The notes under the pieces: model-generated
Databases searched by the model: none
What the model was told of the DNA's origin: nothing
Seen by the model: only the letters and a program-made list of their open reading frames with translations
Part shown: piece by piece, positions 10,254-22,374 of the stretch
Position numbering within the stretch: position 1 is the stretch's first letter
Layout: each line of letters opens with the position of its first letter
Made by a program: the position numbers and the translations under genes
Assembly (NCBI RefSeq): GCF_032362555.1
Contig: NC_083514.1
Span: forward strand, 2,279,001-2,343,000
Length of the DNA: 64,000 nt
Source of the DNA: Amyelois transitella
Taxonomy: Eukaryota; Arthropoda; Insecta; Lepidoptera; Pyralidae
Reading direction: 5' to 3'

Positions 10254-10281
10254 CTTTATTCTGACACATTGTTTCGTTGAC
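10254..10281 (+). promoter_or_regulatory. Probable Lip3 core promoter/leader block
   Basis: TTTATTCTGACACATTGTTT aligns with TTTATCCTCACACGTTGTAT at 17914-17933 of Lip4. It lies about 60-80 nt before the ATG, where a start site and leader are expected. A TATAAGATATAAA stretch lies just upstream at 10235-10247. Confidence 0.4.
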
Positions 10282-10335
10282 AGCGCTATCAACAGGATTA
10301 CTGGCGGCAAAAAGTAAACTAAGAAATACCTAATT

Positions 10336-13300
10336 ATGATTGTTGTGTTATTTCTTGTATTTCTTATAAGTTTGAGTGGAAGTGTAAATGCTGTTTATAG
10401 CAATAAATCTATTGAAGGATATCGTGCGTCATTTTTATGGGATTGTAAGTATTTGTATAAAAAAATAATTTTGCCTAATTTTTGCTTTACTTTTAAAATA
10501 AATTAAATGCTAATCCCCGATTTATTTTCATTTAAGTTTATGTTAATATTTTAGCTGGAACTCTCGACGTGAAAGCTCGGGATCTGTTAGTAAAAATTAA
10601 ATAATTTCGACTGACATAAAATATTATAAATATAATATTTTTTTCATAAATATTATTTCTGATAAAGAGCTCTGTTGTTGTTAAAAGTGATACCAACATT
10701 ATTTTTTTATAAGAATAGTAAATCTTATTAAGATTAACATAAGATTAATAAAAAAAATTAAGTAGGTATTTGTAATTTCATTATAATCATTATAAACATT
10801 TGTTAGAAAAAAATATATAAATTCACCTTAACACCGATTAGATCTAGATTCACATAATAATTATTTCAGGTCCGGGATCCACGAAGCCTGCTATAATTGA
10901 AGAGAAGAATTTAAGACGTGTCAAAATACATGTATCTGGTGCTAAAACACCACTTCTAACCATAGGCAGAAATAGGAAAGGTTATGACTATCTTACTATC
11001 GAAGATTTGGCTAACGACCCGATGATGGATTGGGACAAACCTACGCTTTTCTATATGCCAGGCTGGATGGACAATATAAGAATGCCTATGGGATCCATAA
11101 TGGAGAGAATATATATGTCGAAAGGCTACAATTTTTGGATGCTCAATGACATCGTATTTGTAATGAGAGCCTTTCCAAGGTAATTACTTCATGAAACAAG
11201 TTATATTAGATATGTTTTGCGTTGTGCGTTTTAGCGTCAATTACTCTTTTACTTGACTATTAATTAACACGTCACAGTCACATATAAGCCCTTGCGGGGT
11301 AGACAGTGCCAACAGTAAAATCTGAAAGGCCACTTTCAGGTGTATGTGTTCATGGTGAAATTGAGATTCAAATAGTGACGGGATGCTAGCCCATCGCCTA
11401 AAAGAAGAATTCCAAGTTTAAAAGCCTACCCCTTAGTCGCCTTTTATGACATCCATGGGAGAGAGATAGGGTGGTCCTATTCTTTTTTCTGTTGGTGCCG
11501 GGAACCACACGGCGCCATCTTAATTAGTAGATATATCGTAAATAATTAGTTATTTGATGAAAATATAATTTATTTACAACTTTGATGGTTAATATTAAGT
11601 ACTAAGTACGAACAAAAGCGATCAAGAACTAAGGTAATTGAGAACATTTTAATAAGATTTAAAAGAATTTAAATACAGTTGTCTTAGTCTTGTTCATTGT
11701 AATATACATGCTACTAGTTATAAAATACTAGTTTAGACACAAAATGTTAATTCAAAAATTATATTCAAGTTAAACATTTAACTTGAAAGTAACTAAGCCC
11801 GTAGACTCGTCCTGGTATTGAGTCATAATGTACCAAAAGTAAAAAAGGTGACCCCTCCATATTATCGCCTTTGGATGTGGTAAGAGGAATCTATGTACTA
11901 TACCAGTTTTTAAAATTGAGTAATCCAAAACACATTTGAGAAAATCGCATTCAAGTTGGAGCAATAGTTTTTGCGTGATGCGATTATAAACATACAGATA
12001 GACAAAAAATCCTAAAAATTCCATTTAGCGACTTCTGCTGGTCTTATGGCAGATTCCTCGTATCGAATTTTTGACAATATTCCTAATATTACCTGCTGCA
12101 ACTTCGGTCGCGTGAATTTAGCGCCATTTAAAAAAGGCGATAAATTTCAATTTAACGCCATCTAACAAAAAGCAATGAAATTAGCACCTTCCTTCCATTC
12201 CACCTTCAAAAAGCATCGGATTTCCCATGGATGTCGTAAAAGCCGACTAAGGGGTATGCTTATAAACTTGGGATTCTTCTTTTAGGCGATGGGCTAGCAA
12301 CCTGTCACTATTTGAATCTCAATCCTATCTTAAAGCCAAATAGCTGAGCGTGGCCTATCAGTCTTTACAAGACTGTAGGCTCTGTCTACCCCGCAAGGGA
12401 TATATACGTGATTATATGTATGTAACTCATTTCCGCATTTATAATGTTAGTAGCGATGGATGGATGAAATATAAAGGTTTTTCAGAGCTGCTCGTGCCGT
12501 AAAAGCTGTTGGTTTCCATGTGGGTGAGATGTTGGCAAACTTGACGGCTATTCAGCCCAAATTTGACCCCAAAAAGTTGGAGTTCTTGGGTCTCAGTCTC
12601 GGCGGGCAGACTATGAGCTTCATTGCAAAAAGATATTATGAATTAACAGGTAAAATCCAAGTCTTGTTTTCATACGTAACATTACAATGTGTTTGAACAA
12701 GATGGAATCTAAAAAAGATATGTCTTAATTCTGCGATTTGTAAATTGTTTGTTTGTAAGATGTGTTTTATTTTCGTTCTGCCAGATGGCACTTTGATCAT
12801 TAAACTTTTCCAATGAATTCCAATGTTTACTACATCGACAAGTTATGTAATCCCACCTCCACGTGTTTCAATTAGTAGTAATTCCAACCGTTCACGGTGA
12901 GGAAAAACATTGTGAGAAAACATTCAGGCAACTGGATATGTAATCATGGATCCAATACGGGTTAGGTTTACCTGCAAAGGTTGCGGATATCAGATGGGAG
13001 TCGCTTCGTGTAAAAATCTGACTCACCCAATCCAGGGTCCATGATCAAAGGCTAACGGTGACCAAGGCATAGGTTTATAAACTTGGGATTTTTCTTTTAG
13101 ACGATAGGCTAGTCACTATTTGAATCTCAATTTTATCATTAAGCCGGCTGGCCTGTCAGTCTTTTTTAGAATGTTGACTCTGTCTATTCAGCGAGGGATA
13201 TAGACGCGATTATATGCACGTTTTATTTCTAACTTACAGGCATTAAAGTATCAAGGCTAACAGGTTTGGACGCTACTGGCCTCTGCTTCCGAAGTCTAGG

Positions 13301-13760
13301 ACCGGAGGATCGAGTTGATGCAAGCGATGCAGATTTTGTTGACCTGGTCATGACCAATATAGATGGCATAGGCATGGCAGCTCCCGTAGGACACGCTAAC
13401 TTTTACGTCAACGGTGGAGAGACACAACCGGGAGATTTCTACTGGATGAACTGCGGTTCAGTTTGCAGCCATATCAGAGGTTACACAATTTGGGTAGCAG
13501 CTTTATTATACCAAAATTCATTAATAGCAATAAAATGTGATTCAGTACAGGAAGCTAGAAATAAAGACTGTTATGATAGGGTGCCTGTAGAAACTAATCT
13601 TTTAGGTCTTAATGTTGATAGGAACAAACCGGGTATATATTATTTATCAACATCGAATAGGTTTCCTTACTTCTTGGGAGAAGCTGGTACGAGGAGAGAA
13701 AACGATTTTGTTATGAGCCAACTCAAAGCTATAAATGAAATGAATGAATTGAGATTATAA
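10336..13760 (+). CDS. Lip3: secreted lipase, pancreatic-lipase family, complete
   Basis: Exons 10336-10444, 10870-11179, 12486-12649 and 13240-13760 join to 367 codons plus TAA, all with GT-AG introns. Residues 1-19 (MIVVLFLVFLISLSGSVNA) form a signal peptide. The mature protein starts near VYSNKSIEGYRASFLWD. Exon 2 has the FYMPGWMDN segment that in this family precedes the oxyanion region. Ser177 is in GLSLGGQ, Asp205 in GLDATG and His272 in CSHIRG. The GHANFYVNGG motif replaces the usual GHVDFYPNGG. Only about 16 residues separate QPG from CSH, so the lid is essentially missing, as in phospholipase-A1-type and many insect lipases. Introns 1 and 2 hold ordinary spacer and SINE-T; intron 3 holds SINE-G and SINE-T. 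Substrate and tissue are not evident. Confidence 0.9.
11268..11516 (-). repeat. SINE-T copy in Lip3 intron 2
   Basis: Full length from CCCTTGCGGGGTAGACAG to GGGAACCACACGGCGCC, antisense to the gene. Confidence 0.8.
12215..12424 (+). repeat. SINE-T copy at the end of Lip3 intron 2
   Basis: Starts at TTTCCCATGGATGTCG (head missing) and ends in GTGATTATATGTATGTAA, 62 nt before the exon 3 acceptor. Confidence 0.8.
12885..13058 (+). repeat. SINE-G copy in Lip3 intron 3
   Basis: ACGGTGAGGAAAAACATTGTG, GTTTACCTGCAAAGGTTGCG and CTGACTCACCCAATCCAGG. Its 3' end merges into the SINE-T copy that follows. Confidence 0.6.
13060..13217 (+). repeat. SINE-T 3' part at the end of Lip3 intron 3
   Basis: AAACTTGGGATTTTTCTTTTA to GACGCGATTATATGCACG. 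It ends about 23 nt before the exon 4 acceptor. Confidence 0.7.
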
Positions 13761-13789
13761 CATGTTATTTAGTTTCATTTTTTTTGTCC

Positions 13790-13945
13790 TGGTGGTGTCC
13801 ACTCATTGAGGAAGATCCCGGTACTTGCCTGTGACCAAGGTCCTGGAGTGGGTATGGGTAGGTCAGGTTTCTCACACTAAGCGTTTTCCATCTGACCTCC
13901 GAAACTTTGCAAGTTAACTAATGGAATATGATCGTGGAAAGATTC
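13790..13945 (-). repeat. SINE-G copy downstream of Lip3
   Basis: Reverse complement of the TTGCGGAGGTCAGATGG core reads here as CCATCTGACCTCCGAAACTTTG. CCAAGGTCCTGGAG lies toward the left. Confidence 0.5.
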
Positions 13946-14269
13946 GAATCTATGCACCTTGTAACGGATTAATCCTCCAATGTTACAATAATGGTCAATA
14001 AAGGTTCAACACTGACAATATGATCTGGATTTGATAATAATATTATTGAGTTTAAGACATTTCTATCATAATGCAAAGTGTTGTTCACTTTATATAGGGA
14101 TTTGTTTAAGCGATAGTCAACTTTAATAAGTTTTGATAGCTGAGAAGTCAATTTTTATCAACAAAAAGTAATTACTAGAAAAAATATGGCAGAAACTTGT
14201 AAGTATTGGAATTTAAGATTTAGGCTACTTCTCAATCAAACGGGATCCGATTCATTCCCAAAAGACACT

Positions 14270-14500
14270 TCTTAATAACTTCTTTCAGTCGTACGCCCTG
14301 AGGGAGTGATCGCGTTCATGGTTCATCCGTGAGATTGGTTGCAGCTTTTGCGATTCTTCTCCGTTCCTCTTTGTTCAAAGCACTACATATACCTATACTC
14401 CTTTTTGTGGAGGATATTCCGCGAGGACGTTGACCTTCCATTCTTCCTTGTACCATCAAACGTTCCAAAGAGAAAGCTCTTTGGATATACATTACGGGTA
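14270..14500 (-). pseudogene. Non-LTR retroelement C-terminus remnant
   Basis: The - strand reads LMVQGRMEGQRPRG followed by a Lys/Arg/Glu-rich NKEERRRIAKAATNLTD. This resembles the basic C-terminal end that follows the reverse transcriptase in many arthropod LINE polyproteins (G+MEG+R+RGR, then a DR.+WR-like helix). Stops and lost residues show decay. Family assignment is uncertain. Confidence 0.4.
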
Positions 14501-14503
14501 ATA

Positions 14504-14681
14504 TCGTGTGGTTTCCGGCACGAATACAAAAAGAATAGGACACTTTTAAACTTGTGATTTCTCCTTTTATGCGACGGGCTAGCAACCTCTAAATATTAAT
14601 CTCAATTCTATCATTAAACCAAACAGATGAGCGTGGCCTATCAGTCTTTTCAAGACTGTTGGCTTTGTCATGTATATATGT
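14504..14681 (+). repeat. SINE-T copy, internally shortened
   Basis: Head CGTGTGGTTTCCGGCAC joins quickly to the TTAAACTTGTGATTTCTCC body and ends after GTTGGCTTTGTC, with TGTATATATG. Confidence 0.7.
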
Positions 14682-15570
14682 ACAATATGTCCACGTGTAT
14701 TAAATTGTATAGCACACTGGCCGCTTACAAAAAAAGTTTATATTCAAGTGAAGAAAAATAGTAATTTTCTTTTGTTAATCTTTCACAATGATTTTCAGGA
14801 ATTAGAATTACTCACGATATGTTTATGTTTTAAGTTTTTATATTATAGTTTTATTTTGATTTACCAACACATAGTTATTTTTTTTATTCCGGCATATTCT
14901 TTTGAACACCACGCATTCTAATGAGTTGTACAATTGACGAAAGTCTTTGCTTAATACGAAGCTTTTGCAGAAGGAAACGTTTATGCGGTGAGTGAGAGAG
15001 GTGTGAAATCAATCTATTTTACTCTCAGCCATCGTTTACTAAACCACATTTCAAAGAGCGTCAATTTTTTTACGAACTTTTTGTCGGACGCCATGTTTCC
15101 TCTCCGAAATAATAAACTGAGGCTAGGAAAAGCCTAAGAGAAATTTATTCAGTATTTTCCAGTTTCCTGCATGTACATATTTTATCAAAAAAAAATCCCA
15201 TTGTTATCTAACAGTGTTGAAAAATTGTTTGCATTTTATTTGTCAGGCTGAAAGTCAAGGATCATTTGCACAAATAATTTTGCTAATTTCCTTCTACACA
15301 CGTAAAAACCTGATGATGTTAGGTACTAATGAGTGTTTATGAAACTCCCGAACCTTTAAAAGTTTTAGAATCTTTAAGACAGGTCCTGATTTTTTAAGGA
15401 ATATTTCTCCCTACAAGTTAATTCACTTATTGAATTGGAAAAACAAACAGAAACCGAAAACTATTAAAAGTCAAATAGCCAAATATGGTAAATGTTTAAC
15501 ACACACAATATCAATTTCGCAACAGCAAACAGTAAATGTTATAAGAGTTTGCCGCATATTTTTTGTCAGA
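14682..15570. other. Lip3-Lip4 intergenic spacer
   Basis: AT-rich and without supported ORFs. Short open frames here lack start context, splice sites and family likeness. Confidence 0.5.
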
Positions 15571-15800
15571 ATACATATATACACATACGTCTATACCCCA
15601 TACGGGATAAACAGCGCCATTCTTTCAAGGATACGATGGCTACGTCCAGGTGAATTACGGAACAGAATTTAGATTCAGTTAGTAAAAAGTTACTTGTCTA
15701 CGAGAAGATTCCCAATTAAAAGAGCCTATCCCTTAATCGCCTTTTACGATAGATAGATATGGAGTGGTTCTATTGTAAAGTGCCTCAAACCACATGACAC
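15571..15800 (-). repeat. SINE-T copy, diverged
   Basis: TACCCCATACGGGATAAACAG through CTCAAACCACATGACAC. Confidence 0.7.
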
Positions 15801-15952
15801 TAAATCGTCTTGATGACCTGATGATGATGATAATTATTAAAGAAACGGTAAGCTATGCTGATAGAAATAAAAATGCTGACACTGTACGATGCCTGCTCGT
15901 ACACTATTTGTAGGTACACAGAACAATTGTCATCTGTATATGAACTTAAAGG

Positions 15953-16087
15953 CTTTGGGATAGCAACCTGTCACTTTAATCCCAATTCCATCTTCAAGCC
16001 ATGCAGCTAAATGTGGCCTTTCAGTCTTTTCAAAACTGTAGTCTTACCAACCCCTGTAGGGTTATATACGTGATTATGTGTATGTAC
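15953..16087 (+). repeat. SINE-T 3' part, diverged
   Basis: GATAGCAACCTGTCACTTTAA to GTTATATACGTGATTATGTG. Confidence 0.7.
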
Positions 16088-16313
16088 CTATAAGTAAGTA
16101 TAGCTCATCAGGAGATTCGTGCGTTCTCATTGAACAATAATAAAATACCATAAATTATGATTCTGGAATTTAGTTTTGAACAGGTATCAAGTCTTATCAT
16201 TTCAACGTCTTAAATTCGTGGGTCATAGCCCGAACAACTAGTAATGATGACAGCTGAAGTAACACCGCTATAAAATATAATAATTCTACTAGTATTCTGT
16301 TTGTGCCGTGTGG

Positions 16314-16557
16314 TTTATGGTACCAATAGAGAAAAGAGTAGGACCACTTCATCTTTTTCCCATGGATGTCGTAAAAGGCGACTAGGGGATAGGCTTATAA
16401 ACTTAGGATTCTTCTTTTAGGCTAGCAACCTGTCACTATTTTAATCTCAATTCTATCTTTAAGGTAAACAGCTGAACGTGGCCTATTAGTGTTTTTAAAA
16501 CTATTGGCTCTGTCTACCCCGCAAGGGATATAGACGTGATTATACATATGTATGTAT
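16314..16557 (+). repeat. SINE-T copy, full length
   Basis: GCCGTGTGGTTTATGGTACC to GACGTGATTATACATATGTA. A short deletion lies before GGCTAGCAACC. Confidence 0.85.
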
Positions 16558-16989
16558 TCTGACAAAAATTATGCGGCAAACTATTATAACATAAACTGTT
16601 TGCTGTTGCGAAATTGATATTTTGTGTGTCAACACCTTTGTTTAACATTTACCATAGGTAATAATAGACTTTTAATATTTTTCGCATTCATCAAATATAG
16701 AATGCCTGAAACCACAGAGGTTTTGGAGTGTAAAGCGCGATGTAATTAGAATTTCTTTATAAAACACTTAACTCGGTCAAAGTCTCAGAGACATCTTACT
16801 TAAGTTATTAATAAGAAGTCCATGATGTAAAACAAAAACTGAAACTTTGCACCAAAGAACTATAACAATTTTTAAAAGAACATTGTCTTTCTGTCATTGT
16901 ATTTTTTTAAAATTACTGAATACAATTTTTGATAAAAGAAGAAATAACGAGGCGAACGAAAATTTCAATGAAATTGATATAAACCAATA

Positions 16990-17187
16990 CACTCCTTCGT
17001 AAAAGGCGACTAAGAAATAGGCTAATAAACTTGGGTTTTTCTTTCAGGCGATGGGCTACCAAACTGTCAATAATTGAATCTCAATTCCATCACGAAGGTA
17101 AAAGCAGAACGTGGATTTCGGTCTTCGCGAAAATATTGGCTCTATCTAGTCGGTAAGGGAAAAAGACGTGATTATATGTATATATGA
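16990..17187 (+). repeat. SINE-T copy, head missing
   Basis: CGTAAAAGGCGACTAAGAAA to GACGTGATTATATGTATA. Confidence 0.75.
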
Positions 17188-17354
17188 ACTTATTCTTTTG
17201 TTCCACAAACAATTGGAATAATGTTAAGTTTTCTCCGTAAATTAAAATAATTGAAAAACGGCCTCGTCTATGTCGGCTTGATAGCAATTTTACAATGTTG
17301 GGTGTTGCTTTTCAAATATACATATTTTTGAATGAAAAAATACATACTCAAAAT

Positions 17355-17590
17355 CAAATTCAACATTTTTATTCGTTGGTATGGGGCAGTTCAACATAAC
17401 TTAAAATTGTCAGGTCTTTTAGTTTCACAACATAGGTTGACGTCAAATAAATAACTTAAAACTAAGTTTACTTCCGCTTCCAAATCGCCAGAAGCTGTAA
17501 AAAACTGCACTGCAACATTTTCTTCAATAACGCCAACTTCACAATGATACAAACTAAGAATAAAAATGTGGACGAGAGAATACATTTTTA
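17355..17590 (-). repeat. TGCAG-LINE 3' fragment upstream of Lip4
   Basis: TTGACGTCAAATAAATAACTT, AAACTTAGTTTACTTCCG (complement) and AACTGCACTGCAACATTTTC. It is antisense to Lip4. Confidence 0.55.
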
Positions 17591-17772
17591 TGATGAATTG
17601 ATTTATACGAATTTTAATAATAAATAATTACTTTTCAAAATCTATGTTTTTATTAATCATCATATATTCACATAAAGAAAATGTAAATTATAAAATTATG
17701 CACATGTACCTCATAGCAATACCAATAATTATGAATATTAATTAACTCAGGATTATATAGGTATATAATTTT

Positions 17773-17846
17773 CAGTCGACTAGCGTCCTTTTGGCTTGGT
17801 CGACTGATAGTATCTCTAGTTCAATATCTTACTTAGTCGACCAAGC
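17773..17846 (+). promoter_or_regulatory. Lip4 upstream region with three GTCGAC sites
   Basis: GTCGAC occurs at 17775, 17799 and 17836. The second and third form a perfect 12-bp inverted repeat (GCTTGGTCGACT at 17794-17805 and AGTCGACCAAGC at 17835-17846). The middle one overlaps the TTGGCTTGGTCG block shared with Lip3. This looks like a binding site for a dimeric or repeated transcription factor 130-205 nt before the ATG. Confidence 0.5.
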
Positions 17847-17978
17847 AAATTAGACATCACTAAAGGTTTTAATGTCTTCTTCATAAATAAAATAAAGACC
17901 TCGTATCGATCATTTTATCCTCACACGTTGTATCGTAAACTGCTTGTGTCAAGTTTATTTGCGGGAAAGAAAGTGATT

Positions 17979-20363
17979 ATGAAAATGATTATTGTTTTAT
18001 TAATTGTTATTTGTACAAGTTTAGGTGACAGTGTAAATGCTGTTTATAGCAATAAATCTATAGAGGGATATCGTGCGTCATTTTTGTGGGAGTGTGAGTA
18101 TTGTTTCCGTTATATTAAAATTTCCGTACTTATTGGTGTTTTGTTTTATTTTTTCAAGAATTTTTTAATTAAATGTTTAACCTGTGTGTGTTTAAATATA
18201 TCTTATTGTTAAATTATAAACAGTCAAAGTGAATTATATTGAATATGTATAACTTCAGGAAAACTTACCTAATAAGACAGTCAGACAATAGTTGAACTGC
18301 ATACATTCTCTATAATTCTCATTAAATAAAAGATGTCCCAGGAAATGTGTTTATTTAAATGGCGTTATTAGGATATTTTTACCATGTCCTGATGACATAT
18401 TAACACACGTAAAATCTATTTTTTGCAAATCTTTCAACTTGATAAAGTTGTCACTTTAATCGTTCAATTGCTGTTATCATCATGTGTTATTAAAATTAAT
18501 TTAAATTTAGGTCCTGGATCAACAAAGCCGGTGGTGATTGAGAAGAAGAATTTGAAATTTATAAAAATTTATGTATCTGGAGCGAAAACGCCCACCTTGG
18601 AAGTGGGAAAAAAGAGAAAAACATATAACCATAAGACTATAGTAGATTGGGCTAACGATCCATCAATGGACTGGGATAAGCGTACTCTTTTCTATATACC
18701 AGGATGGATGGACAATATAAAGTTGCCAATGGGACCAATAATGGAGAGAATTTATAAAGTGAAAGGATACAACGTGTGGATATTAGAAGAAGTTACGTTT
18801 GTGATTGAGGAATTCCCAATGTAAGTTAAGTGAAGTTTTAGTTACTATGTTTTCAGTAAAATGAGTACGTCATACTAGCCTACCTCTGTTGGAAAGAGGC
18901 TAGATAACATTATGTACTTTATTATTATGCTCAAAAAGTTCACATCTAGATAAAGGGATCTCCAAAAGGCATTAATCCTTAGACTATTTAAGATCTTTTG
19001 GAGTAACTAGTTGGGAGGGTAGAAATTTTATTAAAATTCTCCGTTTTAAGCAAAAATAACTCGACGTTTCTGATGCATATGACATGAAATCCTAAAGTCA
19101 AGCTACCTACTAGTAGTAGTACTACCTTAGAGATTAACCCAGAAAATTATAAACGGTTATTATTATTACCATCCTAATGGCTTTTGTCCTAGTTTAGTTT
19201 ATGGATATGGTTCTATCATTAAGCCAAATAGCTGAACGTGGCCATTCAGTCTTTTCAAGACTGTTGGCTCTGTCTACCCCGCAAGGGATATAGACGTGAT
19301 CATATGTATGTATGTATTAGTTTATGGATCCAGGAAAGGGAATATTATTTGAGACAATGTTTTAAATTTATTTTCCAGAGCGGCTCGTGCAGTAAAAGCA
19401 ATCGGTGCACACGTGGGTGAGTTGCTGGCAAACCTAACAACTCTGCAGCCCAAATTTGACCCCAAAAAGCTAGATTTCTTGGGCCTCAGTCTCGGAGGGC
19501 AGACCATGAGCTTCATTGCAAAGAGTTTTACGAAATTAACAGGTAAGATGATATTTTGAGGGTATTTTAAGATACATAAATGTTTAGAATTTTTTCTGTT
19601 AGGCTGGGCTAAAAACCTGTCTTGTCATGAATTTCAATTCCATAGTAAGCCGAATGTGACCTTTTAACTTATTTTTTATGGAGTCTGTACAAATTGTCAG
19701 AAAATGAGAATGAAAATGAGACTCTGAATGTTCTCGCTATGAATACTCCTTTATTATTAGAAGGGTTAAGCTAAAAATGGGAATAATGATATCGTAACAA
19801 CATAATTTGGATCTAACATTAAAATTGTGTTTTGACTTACAGGTCAAAAAGTTTCAAGGCTATCAGGGATGGATGCTTCAGGTCCTTGCTTCCGAAACCG
19901 AGGTCCAGAAGACAGGATTGATGCAAGCGATGCTGATTTCGTTGATTTAGTCATGACCAATATAGATGGATTAGGGATGGCGGCTCCCGTAGGACACGCT
20001 AACTTCTACGTCAACGGTGGAGAGACTCAACCGGGAGATTTCTACTGGATGAACTGCGGTTCAGTTTGTAGTCATTCTAGAGGTTACACAATTTGGGCGG
20101 CATCATTAATGTTTCCAAATTCATTTGTAGGTATCAAATGTGACTCTGTTCAAGACGCTAGAAATAGAAATTGTTACGATAGGAAACCTTTGGAAACAAA
20201 CTTGATGGGACCTAATGCTGATAGAAACAAACCCGGCATTTATTACGTAGCCACAAGAAATCTGTTCCCTTACTTTTTAGGACAAGCCGGGACTAAGAGA
20301 GAAAATGATTTTATTATGAACAAATTGAAATCTTTGAATACAGTTGATGAATTAAGATTGTAA
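17979..20363 (+). CDS. Lip4: secreted lipase, pancreatic-lipase family, complete
   Basis: Exons 17979-18093, 18511-18820, 19379-19542 and 19843-20363 give 369 codons plus TAA. The ATG at 17979 is chosen because it opens an MKMIIVLLIVICTSLG signal peptide ending near VNA. An upstream in-frame ATG at 17928 would add 17 residues before the hydrophobic core. Exon 2 carries FYIPGWMDN, exon 3 Ser179 in GLSLGGQ, and exon 4 Asp207 in GMDASG and His274 in CSHSRG. The lid is reduced as in Lip3, its closest paralogue: exon 1 is nearly identical, and a patch of exon 4 is about 96% identical at DNA level while the sequence after it is far lower. Likely an extracellular lipase or phospholipase; specificity is not deducible here. 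Confidence 0.9.
19205..19318 (+). repeat. SINE-T 3' part at the end of Lip4 intron 2
   Basis: GGTTCTATCATTAAGCC to GACGTGATCATATGTATGTA. It ends 60 nt before the exon 3 acceptor. Confidence 0.8.
19590..19700 (+). repeat. Probable eroded SINE-T piece in Lip4 intron 3
   Basis: TTAGGCTGGGCTAAAAACC, CAATTCCATAGTAAGCC and GGAGTCTGTAC follow the family order, but with many gaps. Confidence 0.35.
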
Positions 20364-21289
20364 TGGTATTTAGTGTTTTATTTATGTTTTCTATTATCCC
20401 TATTTTGGTTTGTATTATTATATTTCTTTCTCATTGACTCAGCAACTGTAGTGTAGGAAATTCCTACAATTTTTTTACCGATGACATTATATAAAGTCGC
20501 CAATAGGAAAAAGTTGCTGTATGTTGCTGAGATTTATTTCCAACAGTCCGAGGGTTGAACCTTTGAAGGAGGTCCAGCCAGATTAAGGCCGCCGACTTTG
20601 TCCGACCTGTCGCTAGTCGTCGGTCGGTGGCACGCTGCACTGCGCCATTTAATCCAGTCTGTCCGAGTCGGTCAGAACTAGAAACTAGTTTGCAGTGACT
20701 ACATATCAAAATACTCTTGTCCCTGCGCCTGAGTTTTTCAAGAAGATATTTACAACTTAAGAATAATTATTGTATTATAGGGTTTGAAAATGTATTTCAA
20801 TGAAGTTATCATGATATAAAATAAAAGGATAGAAAGAGACGATTTGTATACAAACAAAAAATATTTTTAAAAATATCTAGTTCTTTGCTTCTTACGTAAT
20901 TTTATGGTATTGAAAAATTTATGTAAAATATTTTTTTTTTTAATGTAAGTACAAAAAGAATATATTTTTACATAAATTACTCGCGTAGATACCAAATTGA
21001 AAAAGAAAACACGACGTCATACGTTCTTCCGTATCCCTGTTTTCATGTCAAAAGATTATTCACACGAAATTATTTATGTTGAAGCAGGTTTTAAGAAGTT
21101 ATACGTAAATAACTGATGTCGTCACGATGAGTGTCCTAACATCGTATTACTAATTTTAGGGTTCTATAAACCATTGAGAAAGAAAACCTTTTTCTCGCGT
21201 ACCTAAGATTAAAAAAAAATATTTAAAAATCACTTCTTCTTATCCTGAAGCATTTTTTAAATCTATTTGTATATTTTATTATTATATAT
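20364..21289. other. Lip4 3' flank, no gene seen
   Basis: A GC-richer island at 20540-20690 (CCGCCGACTTTGTCC, GTCGTCGGTCGG) stands out from the AT-rich surroundings. No coding signal or known repeat could be assigned. Confidence 0.4.
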
Positions 21290-21495
21290 TTGACGGCCTT
21301 TATAGCACAGCGGTAGTACTTGCCTGTGACACCGGAGGTCCTGAGTTCGAATTGGCCGAGTCATCGATGTTCTTTATAAGAATTTATTATAAAATATAGT
21401 ATCGGTGCGTTAGTATCTCGTAACACAAGTTGCTAACTTACTTCGAGGCTAACTCAGTCTGTGTAATTTGTCCCGTATATATTTATTTAATTTTA
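21290..21495 (+). repeat. Metulj-like tRNA-derived SINE
   Basis: tRNA-like head GACGGCCTTTATAGCACAGC, an internal B box GAGTTCGAATT, then the body TATAGTATCGGTGCGTTAG and tail GTCCCGTATATATTTATTTA. Confidence 0.8.
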
Positions 21496-21924
21496 TTTAT
21501 TTAAAAAAAAAAATGTTGTTCTTGTATCTGTGTAATTTATTATTTTATTTAATGTTGTATTTATTTATGCACACGTTTATTACTTTTCTTGTAATTTCTC
21601 CACTCACGGGATTGCTGAAATAATTTCATTTGAAATAAGCTGTACCTTTGAACCTTGTTTGCCCTGAATAATGTTGTTGTGAACTTCTTAAACAAATACA
21701 CACGCAATGAAAGCGAATTCTAAAATAAATAAATAAAAAATTACATGGGTCCACTTACACGTGTCCAATTAAGCAATTAATTATGCAATGATAAATAATT
21801 CTTTAATAAATTAATACCTAAAAATTTATATGAGTTCAATGTACAATTTTTAACATGTCATTACCGTGAGTTTTGTTACTACGAGTATCTTTAAATTTAA
21901 TGAATATTGCAGTAATAGAATTAG

Positions 21925-22150
21925 AAAAGGTCCATTACATATGTTTTCCATGGATGTCGTAAAAGGCAATTAAGGGATAAGCATACAAACTTTCTTTTTA
22001 AGGCGATGGGCCAGAATCCTGTCACTATTTAAATCTTTATTCTATCACTACGCCAAACATCTTAACGTGGCCTATCAGTCTTTTCAAGCCTGTTGGTTGG
22101 TTCTGTCTACCCCGCAAGGGATATATACGTGATTATATATTATGTATGTA
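21925..22150 (+). repeat. SINE-T copy
   Basis: TTTTCCATGGATGTCGTAAA to GATATATACGTGATTATATA, with GGTT duplicated in the GTTGGTTGGTTCTGTC segment. Confidence 0.8.
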
Positions 22151-22203
22151 TATGTGTACATATGTTTGCTCTGTCGTGGTTATCATTAAAAACAAATTGT
22201 TTG

Positions 22204-22262
22204 CTAAACTGCTGGCTCTGTCTACCCTGCAAGGGATATGAACGTGAAAATATATATGTATA
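22204..22262 (+). repeat. SINE-T tail fragment
   Basis: CTGCTGGCTCTGTCTACCC, AAGGGATATGAACGTGAAAA. Confidence 0.6.
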
Positions 22263-22374
22263 ATATTAAACATTTATTCTACAATAAATATTTTAGTATT
22301 ATTTTCAGTACAAAACTAAATATTTTCAAAACTTGTGTATACTATATTTCCTACAACACAAAGGTCAAGTTTAT

